Position numbers and translations under genes: made by a program
Source: a virus
Virus record (IMG/VR): IMGVR_UViG_3300046355_000151
Span: 1-53,040 of that record
Reading direction: 5' to 3' (one strand)
DNA length: 53,040 nt
The notes under the pieces: generated by a model
The model's database searches: none
The model's input: the letters and a program-made list of their open reading frames with translations, nothing else
Told to the model about the DNA's origin: nothing
Shown here: in pieces, positions 45,270-51,089 of the stretch
How positions within the stretch are numbered: the stretch's first letter is position 1
Layout of the letters: each line of letters starts with the position of its first letter

Positions 45270-46032
45270 TGGTTACTCCTTTAGTATTAAATTGATCAAC
45301 TACACTAGACTTAGTAAATTCAGCTTCAATCTCGTCTTCAAAAGCAATTACGAACTCTTTAGTCAAGCCACTACGAACTACGTGCTCTCTACTGAAGGTA
45401 GTAAAGCTGCAATCATTGATGTTGTACTTCTGGCAAATCTTCTCTAAGTACGTCAGTCCATCCATACCTTTTTTAACATCAGTTTGTGGACCTGTGTTAT
45501 CACCGCAAAAGATAATCTGAGAGTCATTACCTACACGAGTAGTTAAAGCTTGAATTTCTGGTACAAACAAGTTTTGACTTTCATCTACAATAATAATGCT
45601 GTCATTCCAGCTTCTACCTCGGATAGTCTCTAAGCTACAAATCTCAATTGTTTTATTCTTAAGATGAATCTCTGTAGTTGCTTTACCTAGATAATCCTCA
45701 AAGTAGTCAATCATTTGCTGATAAAACGGAAGTAACTTCTCTTCTGCAGTACCCGGAAGAAAACCAATGCTTCTACCAGCTAACGGTTGATAAGCACGAA
45801 TCAATACTACTTTCTTGATGTCACCATAATGCAATTTCTTAGCTGCATGATGAATAGCTAACAAAGTTTTACCAGTACCTGCACTACCACGAGCTACAAC
45901 TAAAGTATTATACTTTAAAGCTTCCAGTAATTCACTCTGTTTGTCATTCATTGCATGTAATACAGGAAACTGCGAACGCTGGAACTTCTCTTTTTGTACA
46001 CGTTGTGATTGCACTTTTTGATTTCTTTTCAT
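45250..46032 (-). CDS. phoH: PhoH-like ATPase
   Basis: 260 residues. Walker A ARGSAGTGKT (about 48-57), AYQPLAGRSIGFLPGTAEEK, LETIRGRSW, Walker B SIIIVDESQN (about 145-154) and IFCGDNTGPQTD are the PhoH family signature. A basic glutamine-rich N-terminus (MKRNQKVQSQRVQKEK) precedes the domain. PhoH is common in phages; an RNA helicase or nucleic-acid role is suspected. It follows an AT-hook protein gene. Confidence 0.93.
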   Translation of the reverse strand: MKRNQKVQSQRVQKEKFQRSQFPVLHAMNDKQSELLEALKYNTLVVARGSAGTGKTLLAIHHAAKKLHYGDIKKVVLIRAYQPLAGRSIGFLPGTAEEKLLPFYQQMIDYFEDYLGKATTEIHLKNKTIEICSLETIRGRSWNDSIIIVDESQNLFVPEIQALTTRVGNDSQIIFCGDNTGPQTDVKKGMDGLTYLEKICQKYNINDCSFTTFSREHVVRSGLTKEFVIAFEDEIEAEFTKSSVVDQFNTKGVTNAKSKS

Positions 46033-46065
46033 AAATCCCCTTTACTACTTAGGATAAATTAATAA

Positions 46066-46117
46066 TATACCTTAATTATTATCTTAAGGTATTATGACGA
46101 TAATATCAAATATTATC
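46066..46117. repeat. Double-palindrome element D
   Basis: TACCTTAA (46068-46075) pairs with TTAAGGTA (46084-46091), followed by GATAATAT/ATATTATC (46099-46117). The same two-hairpin plan as A-C, here in the leader of phoH. Confidence 0.65.
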
Positions 46118-46360
46118 TTTTGGTTTACGACCACGTTTAACTTCAGTATTATCTTGCACAATAACTTCAGTAACTTCAGTAACTAATTCATTTGTGTCTT
46201 CAATTTCAGGTTTAACCATACCTGCAACTAGCATCGAACCAAATGCAATAGGTGCGTTTTCATTGGACTCAAAATCAAAACGCCAACCGTTTAAAATATT
46301 TTCTTGAATAACCTGACAAAATTCAAATAGACTGTAGGTTTCAATTCGCTTAATTTCCAT
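46106..46360 (-). CDS. Small protein with C-terminal AT-hook
   Basis: 84 residues. The end reads VKRGRKPKDNI, an AT-hook-like RGRKP core that binds AT-rich minor groove. The N-terminal 50 residues form a small domain (EIKRIETYSLFEFCQVIQEN). First gene of the phoH-clpP transcript; it may regulate or coat the AT-rich DNA around it. Confidence 0.65.
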   Translation of the reverse strand: MEIKRIETYSLFEFCQVIQENILNGWRFDFESNENAPIAFGSMLVAGMVKPEIEDTNELVTEVTEVIVQDNTEVKRGRKPKDNI

Positions 46361-46383
46361 AAATTCTCCTTAGATAAAATTAC

Positions 46384-46411
46384 ATTGTAACACAATAATT
46401 TAAGATTGCAA
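46384..46411 (-). promoter_or_regulatory. Sigma-70 promoter for the AT-hook/phoH/clpP transcript
   Basis: Minus strand TTGCAA (46411-46406), 16-nt spacer, TGT-TACAAT (46389-46384). It overlaps the end of the homing endonuclease gene. Confidence 0.75.
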
Positions 46412-47209
46412 CCTTAAATTTAAAATTTCTTCTTGTTTCTTTTCGTACCACTCTATAGCTAACCTCATTGCACCCTCTTTTGTGTACTTATTGTAAGAAA
46501 AATACTTAGAGATTCTTTTATACTTTTCAGAAGATATTCGTGCTAAGATACCATCACCAGTGGATACTTCACGTATGTTATTATAACCAGAAGTATTATT
46601 TGGACGTAATCCATTTTTATTAAGAGTTTTACTCTTTAAAGTATTGTGCTCTTTTGAAATACACTCAAGATTTGTAATATTATTATTTGATCTATTATTA
46701 TCAATATGATTAATAACTAAATTTTCATCTTGAACATCATTGAATAAAAACCAAACAATTCTATGAGCTAAATAAGTTGCATTATCAATTTGTATTCGAT
46801 AATAACCATCAGCAGATGAATACCAACCAGCAATATCTCCTTTTTTACTTTTACTAAAGGGTGCATCAATATTCCATCTTAAAAAACTAGGTGAAGTTTC
46901 ATCATATATTAATTTTAAACGAATATTGTTTAAATCTATGATCTTTGTTCTTGAATTCTTTAAAGTATTTATTAATTGCCAATCGTTAGGTGGATTATTA
47001 ATATACCTGTGTTCAATCTCAAGAGCAGTAACTTCTGTTAAATTTTCAGCTATTTTTTCTACAATTATACCTCCAGAGTTGTTTAAAATTTCGTCATACT
47101 TTGTACCTCTGTTATCAAAACGGTAAGCGCGGGGACCACTTCCTTTTCCAACATAAAACACAACATTATCTACCACTTTTTTGTGAACATAGACATAAAA
47201 ATTATTCAT
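46400..47209 (-). CDS. Homing endonuclease with fused GIY-YIG, HNH and AP2-like domains
   Basis: 269 residues from the ATG at 47209, preceded by AAAGG. Residues about 3-20 (FYVYVHKKVVDNVVFYVGKG) are a GIY-YIG core. About 140-180 is an HNH_3 motif (AHRIVWFLFN...LVINHIDNNRSNNNITNLECIS). The C-terminal 60 residues (SGYNNIREVSTGDGILARIS...EGAMRLAIEWYE) resemble an AP2 DNA-binding domain. It has its own promoter and lies upstream of the AT-hook gene, so it is probably a mobile insertion. Confidence 0.82.
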   Translation of the reverse strand: MNNFYVYVHKKVVDNVVFYVGKGSGPRAYRFDNRGTKYDEILNNSGGIIVEKIAENLTEVTALEIEHRYINNPPNDWQLINTLKNSRTKIIDLNNIRLKLIYDETSPSFLRWNIDAPFSKSKKGDIAGWYSSADGYYRIQIDNATYLAHRIVWFLFNDVQDENLVINHIDNNRSNNNITNLECISKEHNTLKSKTLNKNGLRPNNTSGYNNIREVSTGDGILARISSEKYKRISKYFSYNKYTKEGAMRLAIEWYEKKQEEILNLRLQS

Positions 47210-47239
47210 ACAACTACCTTTTAATTTGGATAAAGAACC

Positions 47240-47268
47240 ATTGTAACACGCTCTAGTTGGAAAGTCAA
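47240..47268 (-). promoter_or_regulatory. Sigma-70 promoter for the endonuclease
   Basis: Minus strand TTGACT (47268-47263), 17-nt spacer, TGT-TACAAT (47245-47240). The GTGTTACAATG core is identical to the promoter at 46384. Confidence 0.8.
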
Positions 47269-47284
47269 GGTTTATCGTCAACAC

Positions 47285-47517
47285 AAATATTTTAAATAAA
47301 GCTTGACAAACGATACTTCATGTGATACCCTAAGAAATACATAAGATATAATATAGGTTATAACATTAGTTAGTACATAGAATATTACATAGGTTATAAT
47401 ATAGATTAACCTTATATTTAGTACTTATATAAGTATATCTAATAGTAACATCTACTGTTAACATTAAATGTACTAATAGTTTAATTGATTTATAAATAAG
47501 ATATAAATAAACTAAAG
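47285..47517. other. AT-rich intergenic DNA with AGGTTATAA repeats
   Basis: No gene. ATAGGTTATAA recurs near 47352 and 47390 (direct) and in the inverted repeat that follows. A TTGACA at 47303 has only a weak TACCCT 17 nt further. Confidence 0.5.
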
Positions 47518-47581
47518 ATTAATATAGGTTATAACATAGGATAAACTTCAATTGATACTTTAAGTTATAACCTATATTAAT
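47518..47581. repeat. Perfect 18-bp inverted repeat
   Basis: ATTAATATAGGTTATAAC at 47518-47535 is the exact reverse complement of 47564-47581, with a 28-nt spacer. Confidence 0.85.
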
Positions 47582-47640
47582 ATTCTATAATAGTCGCAGT
47601 GCTATTTATTTTAAATTATTAATTTCTTATTTTTAGTTAT

Positions 47641-47690
47641 GCAGCATAGACGCTCAAGGCGCTTTGCCTGTCCTACGGACGGTTAGCTGC
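47641..47690 (+). ncRNA. Candidate three-way-junction RNA element
   Basis: GCAGC/GCTGC closes the element (47641-47645, 47686-47690). Inside are AGGC-GCTTT-GCCT (47657-47669) and GTCC-TAC-GGAC (47670-47680). It is a GC-rich island in AT-rich DNA, and a TATAAT at 47585-47590 lies upstream. No family recognised. Confidence 0.4.
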
Positions 47691-47868
47691 ACTAGGCACT
47701 GAAGCTGCTCAGTCAAAACCTTCAGCAAACCCCCTATAAGCCTCTACAAGCTGTCAATTTCAGTTAGTCTAGGGCTTGGTAGCCTGAAGGTACGAAACGA
47801 GCATATAGAGCGTTTAAACAAATTGATGATTGTGCAAAAGATTAGATGTCAACTTTAAGAAAGTAAGC

Positions 47869-48351
47869 ATGAAAATAAAAGAATTAATTGATTATGATTT
47901 GCTTGAAGGTAGTTTCTTTATTTTAAAGAATAATATCAGATACCGAAAGATATTTCCAAATGAAGATGGTTATTTAGTATTTTATAAACAAAGCAACAGA
48001 ATAAAACTAAAAGCTAATAAAGTAGCAATTGAGTTGGTGCAAAATATAATTGTGCAAAGAGATAAAGTAGTATTGCATAAAAACTTAAATGAAAAAGATT
48101 ATAGATATTGCAATTTAAAACTAATATCCAAGAAAACATACAATGCTATAAAAGAATCTTATAGAAATTTGAATGGATATTTAAAACTGCAGCCTCACCC
48201 TAAAGATATGTTTTCATATGTACTTATCTGGAAAGAAAATGGAAAAGATAAAATATTAGTTGTGCAAGATATAGTAGTTGCGAAACGAATGCTAAATAAG
48301 TTGCAGTTGAAGTATGCCAAGATTCTCAACAGACATTGTATATTTGACTAA
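47869..48351 (+). CDS. HNH-like endonuclease, possibly degenerate
   Basis: 160 residues from the ATG at 47869. The middle reads VVLHKNLNEKDYRYCNLKLISKKTYN (about 64-89), matching HNH_3 spacing (His...Asn...Asn/Leu) as seen in mobile phage nucleases, but the N-terminal His-Asp part is weak. The C-terminal half (YLKLQPHPKDMFSYVLIW...VVAKRMLNKLQ) resembles an AP2-type DNA-binding tail. It may be an inactive homing endonuclease. Confidence 0.55.
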   Translation: MKIKELIDYDLLEGSFFILKNNIRYRKIFPNEDGYLVFYKQSNRIKLKANKVAIELVQNIIVQRDKVVLHKNLNEKDYRYCNLKLISKKTYNAIKESYRNLNGYLKLQPHPKDMFSYVLIWKENGKDKILVVQDIVVAKRMLNKLQLKYAKILNRHCIFD

Positions 48352-48366
48352 TGATTGATATTACGC

Positions 48367-48395
48367 TTGAAATTACTGATTTTATATGATATAAT
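48367..48395 (+). promoter_or_regulatory. Sigma-70 promoter upstream of the tRNA array
   Basis: TTGAAA (48367-48372), 17-nt spacer, TATAAT (48390-48395), preceded by AT-rich DNA. Confidence 0.85.
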
Positions 48396-48586
48396 CAAGC
48401 ATCTATGTAAATTAAACTTTCAATCTTTAGTAAATCATGGTATTAAGCGCCTTGAACCTGCGTAAGATACAATTTGGTTTAACCCTGCTAGATATAAATC
48501 TTTGTATGTTCGCTTGATCGCCCGTTTCTCCTTTCAGCGCCAAGTACTTCAGTACAAGCTGGATAAGTAACCAGCAACTATTTTTT
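48396..48586 (+). ncRNA. Candidate 185-nt non-coding transcript
   Basis: Between the promoter at 48367 and the terminator at 48558 there is no good reading frame. It contains CAGC...GCTG and GTAC-TTCA-GTAC pairing (48537-48562) near its end. It could be a small RNA or the leader of the tRNA operon. Confidence 0.4.
48558..48586 (+). terminator. Possible rho-independent terminator
   Basis: GCTGG-ATAAGTAA-CCAGC followed by AACTA and TTTTTT. The five-base gap before the T-run makes it weaker than the others. Confidence 0.55.
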
Positions 48587-48645
48587 CATTGTAGACAATT
48601 TCTACAGTGTTTGTACATAATGGCTAACAAAAAGAATAATACAAT

Positions 48646-48858
48646 ATGAACTGCATTACATGTAATCGTTACTTTAAGCAAAACGCTTTCAACAAAACAG
48701 TAGAGTGTGAAGACTGCTTAGATAGTGCTTTTTTGAACTTGGATTCAGAAGTACAAGTAGACTTCGAATTGCTTAAGAATCCTTCTGGTAAAACAAGTCC
48801 TGTATTTTATGATGACGAGTACAACGATCCAGAAATTGACAGTAGAGATTCAATCTGA
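48646..48858 (+). CDS. Small zinc-finger protein
   Basis: 70 residues with CITCNRYF...VECEDC (about 3-24, two CxxC pairs) and an acidic tail including KNPSGKTSPVFYDDEY. I recall this finger plus NPSGK.-pvFYD tail from other phage genomes, function unknown. It is directly upstream of the tRNA array. Confidence 0.65.
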   Translation: MNCITCNRYFKQNAFNKTVECEDCLDSAFLNLDSEVQVDFELLKNPSGKTSPVFYDDEYNDPEIDSRDSI

Positions 48859-48901
48859 AGTATTGACAGAAGCTAAAACTGCTGTTACAATAACTTTATA
48901 A

Positions 48902-48976
48902 GCTGGAATAGCTCATCTGGTAGAGCAACGGTTTTGTACTCCGTAGAGGTGGGTTCGAGTCCTACTTCCAGCACCA
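48902..48976 (+). tRNA. tRNA-Thr (TGT)
   Basis: 75 nt with encoded CCA. Acceptor GCTGGAA/TTCCAGC, T-arm with GTTCGAGTCC, anticodon loop TTTGTAC in the ACGG/CCGT stem, anticodon TGT for ACA codons. The last anticodon-stem pair is T-T. Confidence 0.92.
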
Positions 48977-48990
48977 ATATTAGGATTAAA

Positions 48991-49293
48991 ATGGCAACAA
49001 AAGAATATCACAGAGAATGGGCAAGTCAGAACAGAGAAAAACGTAATGCTTTGAATAAAGCATGGAGAGATAAACGTCAACAAGAATATCTGGAATTCAA
49101 AGCAACATTAAAGTGTAATCGTTGTGGTTTTTCTCATCCTGCAGCTTTACAATTTCATCATAGTGATCCAACCACAAAAGAAGCAGCTATTGCTACTGTT
49201 GCCAGATCATGGTCATTATCTAGATTACAAGAAGAAATTTCAAAGTGTGAAGTTCTGTGTGCAAATTGTCATGCTATTGAACATTCAAAATAA
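48991..49293 (+). CDS. HNH endonuclease inserted in the tRNA array
   Basis: 100 residues from the ATG at 48991 with TTAGGA upstream. A basic helix (YHREWASQNREKRNALNKAWR) is followed by an HNH with a zinc knuckle: CNRCGFSHPAALQFHH (about 45-60) and CEVLCANCHAIEH (about 86-98). It lies 15 nt after tRNA-Thr and 3 nt before tRNA-Glu, so it probably inserted between tRNAs without breaking them. Confidence 0.82.
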   Translation: MATKEYHREWASQNREKRNALNKAWRDKRQQEYLEFKATLKCNRCGFSHPAALQFHHSDPTTKEAAIATVARSWSLSRLQEEISKCEVLCANCHAIEHSK

Positions 49294-49296
49294 CAT

Positions 49297-49371
49297 GCTA
49301 CTATCGTCTATCGGTTAGGACATCTGGTTTTCATCCAGACAAGCGGAGTTCGATTCTCCGTAGTAGCTCCA
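49297..49371 (+). tRNA. tRNA-Glu (TTC)
   Basis: 75 nt with encoded CCA. Acceptor GCTACTA/TAGTAGC, anticodon stem TCTGG/CCAGA with loop TTTTCAT, T-arm GGAG-TTCGATT-CTCC. Confidence 0.93.
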
Positions 49372-49442
49372 GTAAACGTGTATTCCGCAACTACGTTAAA
49401 AGTTCGGCTGCTCAATCGCCAACGGAAAGAGCATAAGTTTAC
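49372..49442 (+). ncRNA. Candidate tRNA-sized four-stem RNA in the tRNA array
   Basis: 71 nt closed by GTAAAC/GTTTAC (49372-49377, 49437-49442). Inside are TTCCG/CGGAA (49383-49387, 49423-49427), AACT/AGTT (49389-49404) and GGC/GCC (49406-49420). It has no T-loop or anticodon loop that I can identify. It may be a degenerate tRNA or a new RNA. Confidence 0.4.
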
Positions 49443-49456
49443 AGTTGGATAAATTT

Positions 49457-49531
49457 TGGCATATAGCTCAGAGGTAGAGCAAACGGCTGTTAACCGTTCG
49501 GTCCGTGGTTCGATCCCACGTTTGCCAGCCA
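49457..49531 (+). tRNA. tRNA-Asn (GTT)
   Basis: 75 nt with encoded CCA. Anticodon stem AACGG/CCGTT with loop CTGTTAA, T-arm GTGG-TTCGATC-CCAC. The acceptor TGGCATA/TTTGCCA has one T-T mismatch. Confidence 0.92.
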
Positions 49532-49556
49532 ATCAATCTATATAGACCATATATTT

Positions 49557-49632
49557 ATATCTCTAGCTCAACTGGCAGAGCAACGGATTCCAAATCCGTA
49601 GGTTGTAGGTTCGACTCCTACGGGGTATGCCA
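49557..49632 (+). tRNA. tRNA-Trp (CCA)
   Basis: 76 nt with encoded 3' CCA. Acceptor ATATCTC/GGGGTAT with two G-T pairs, anticodon stem ACGGA/TCCGT with loop TTCCAAA, T-arm GTAGG-TTCGACT-CCTAC. Confidence 0.92.
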
Positions 49633-49641
49633 CAGATTAAT

Positions 49642-49715
49642 AGCGGGTAAGGTGGTCACTACTGCAGTCTCATAAGCTCGCAGCATCGGCAGTTCGAATC
49701 TGTCACCCGCTTCCA
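49642..49715 (+). tRNA. tRNA with CAT anticodon and bulged anticodon stem
   Basis: 74 nt with encoded CCA. Acceptor AGCGGGT/ACCCGCT, T-arm GGCAG-TTCGAAT-CTGTC, loop CTCATAA. The stem pairs as GCAGT with G-C-T and then GC only if an extra C is bulged. Met or Ile2. Confidence 0.8.
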
Positions 49716-49720
49716 ATTTA

Positions 49721-49807
49721 GGATACGTATACCGTTAAGGAGACGGTCTGGTCTGTAAAACCAGCGCTACTACAGCTCGTATGGATCGTTACCATAAGTG
49801 TCCACCA
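49721..49807 (+). tRNA. tRNA-Tyr (GTA), class II
   Basis: 87 nt with encoded CCA and a long variable arm (CGCTACTACAGCTCG). Anticodon stem CTGGT/ACCAG with loop CTGTAAA. The T-loop is ATCGTTA instead of the usual TTCGA form. Acceptor GGATAC/GTGTCC with a T-G pair. Confidence 0.82.
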
Positions 49808-50111
49808 AGAACCGTTCGAGAGGTAGCTTCGGCTATTACGGGAAGTAGCAGGGGATGCGCCCTACGCTATAAGTTAAAACGCATACCTTTATTTTAATAA
49901 AGGGCATACTTTACATTAAAGAACTCTACCTTAGGGTCCGAAGTCACCTCGGTTTTAGGCGTCCCACGAATCTGTTGCGTGGTAACATGAAGTGTAGAAG
50001 CTTCAGGTGAGTATTGCCAAGTGCTCATGCAAAGGATACAGCGTTCCATCTGCGGTAGATACGAAAAGGCTACTCTGGAGTCGTAACCAGAACTAATTTA
50101 TAAGGAATAAT
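49808..50111 (+). other. Structured non-coding region between tRNA array and small terminase
   Basis: No gene. I see TAGC-A-GGG...CCC-TAC-GCTA (49849-49874), CCTTTATT/AATAAAGG (49887-49904), CCACG/CGTGG (49961-49983), TCACCT/AGGTGA long-range pairing and TCTGG/CCAGA (50075-50093). It could be one folded RNA, degenerate tRNAs, or a terminase leader. AAGGAA precedes the terminase ATG. Confidence 0.45.
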
Positions 50112-50456
50112 ATGTCATTCGTAAAAGGTAAATCCGGTAATCCAAACGGTCGCCCTAAAAGCGTAAACCTACTTGAAAAGCCAACTAACCGTGAACTAAA
50201 AGAGCGAGAGTTAGTGATGCTTCTACGTAAGATTAAACCTCACGTAGCTGAAGCAATTATGCAAGCTGCTGCAATCATGAAGAATGAAGAAGCTAGTCAT
50301 CAAAACCAACTAAAAGCTGCAACTATCCTTTTGGATAACTATCGCAGACTAACTTTAGATATGTATGATGGTGAAGAGCAAGCTGATGAAGCTGGTACAG
50401 AAGTACAACAACACAATGCTCCAATTTTCAGCTTGAAGGTTGTAAACGAAGAATAA
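50112..50456 (+). CDS. Terminase small subunit-like protein (DUF5681-like)
   Basis: 114 residues. The start FVKGKSGNPNGRPKSVN is the GKSGNPNGRP signature of DUF5681 proteins, which occur next to large terminases. A helical middle (ELVMLLRKIKPHVAEAIMQAAAIM) could oligomerise and bind DNA, and an acidic tail follows. Its position just before the HNH gene and TerL supports a small terminase role in packaging initiation. Confidence 0.75.
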   Translation: MSFVKGKSGNPNGRPKSVNLLEKPTNRELKERELVMLLRKIKPHVAEAIMQAAAIMKNEEASHQNQLKAATILLDNYRRLTLDMYDGEEQADEAGTEVQQHNAPIFSLKVVNEE

Positions 50457-50489
50457 TTTTTATACAGTGGCTAGGATCGCTCCCGAAAA

Positions 50490-50541
50490 GTAAGCTCCTC
50501 ACTTACCTGCCAATTGTTATTTCGAGGCTTATTCTGAGGAG
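50490..50541 (+). promoter_or_regulatory. Hairpin whose loop is complementary to the endonuclease ribosome site
   Basis: GTAAG (50490-50494) and CTTAC (50502-50506) form a 5-bp stem with the 7-nt loop CTCCTCA. TGAGGAG (50535-50541), the ribosome site of the HNH gene at 50547, is its exact complement. Pairing would hide the ribosome site. Confidence 0.65.
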
Positions 50542-50546
50542 AATAA

Positions 50547-51089
50547 ATGAAAACATGCAGTAGTTGTAAAATAGATAAATTATTTACAGCGTTCTATAAA
50601 AGTAAAAACACTAAAACAGGTTACCAAGCATATTGCAAAGATTGCTGTAAGCAACGATCAAATTATTTAGTAAATTATAGAGAACAAAACAGAGAAGAGC
50701 TTATACGAAAACAGCGAGAAGTTTGGTTAAAAAATAAAGACAATCATAATGCAAAACAGCGAGAATATTATTTAGAAAATAGAGAAATTCTCAGAGAAAA
50801 AGGTAAATTGCATTATGAAAAAAATAAATCAACTTACCTATATTATAGCAAAAAGAGAAAATTGCTGATTGCTAAAGCGATGCCAAAATGGTTAACTAGA
50901 GAAATGCAAAATAACATTAAATCTTTTTACATTGAAGCTAAGAAGTTAAGTTTATTAGAAGGTGTATCTTACCATGTAGATCACATTGTACCATTGCAAG
51001 GTGAAAATGTGTGTGGTTTACATGTACCTTGGAATTTACAAATTATAACAGCAGAAGAGAATCTGAAGAAAAGTAATAAACATGAGTAA
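50547..51089 (+). CDS. Free-standing HNH homing endonuclease with zinc finger
   Basis: 180 residues. N-terminal finger CSSCKIDKL...YCKDCC (about 4-30), a lysine/glutamate-rich linker, and C-terminal core YHVDHIVPLQGENVCGLHVPWNLQII (about 141-166). Paralogous to 31923-32498. It is wedged between small and large terminase and overlaps terL by 8 nt, so terL may depend on its translation. TGAGGAG precedes its ATG. Confidence 0.9.
   Translation: MKTCSSCKIDKLFTAFYKSKNTKTGYQAYCKDCCKQRSNYLVNYREQNREELIRKQREVWLKNKDNHNAKQREYYLENREILREKGKLHYEKNKSTYLYYSKKRKLLIAKAMPKWLTREMQNNIKSFYIEAKKLSLLEGVSYHVDHIVPLQGENVCGLHVPWNLQIITAEENLKKSNKHE

Noticed and set aside
47303-47331. TTGACA promoter in the intergenic region
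   Set aside because: The -10 at the right distance is TACCCT, too poor to support.
47518-47581. Insertion sequence ends
   Set aside because: The perfect 18-bp repeats enclose only 28 nt and no transposase is present.
49308-49532. 74-codon minus-strand frame across tRNA-Glu and tRNA-Asn
   Set aside because: It is antisense to tRNA genes. Such MAGKRGIEPRTE-like frames are classic false genes over tRNAs.
47641-50111. CRISPR array
   Set aside because: The repeats here are tRNA arms and scattered inverted repeats; no regular repeat-spacer pattern is seen.
50461-50540. tRNA-Arg (CCT) from the CTCCTCA loop on a 5-bp stem
   Set aside because: No acceptor, D- or T-arm can be found around it, and position 37 would be a pyrimidine.
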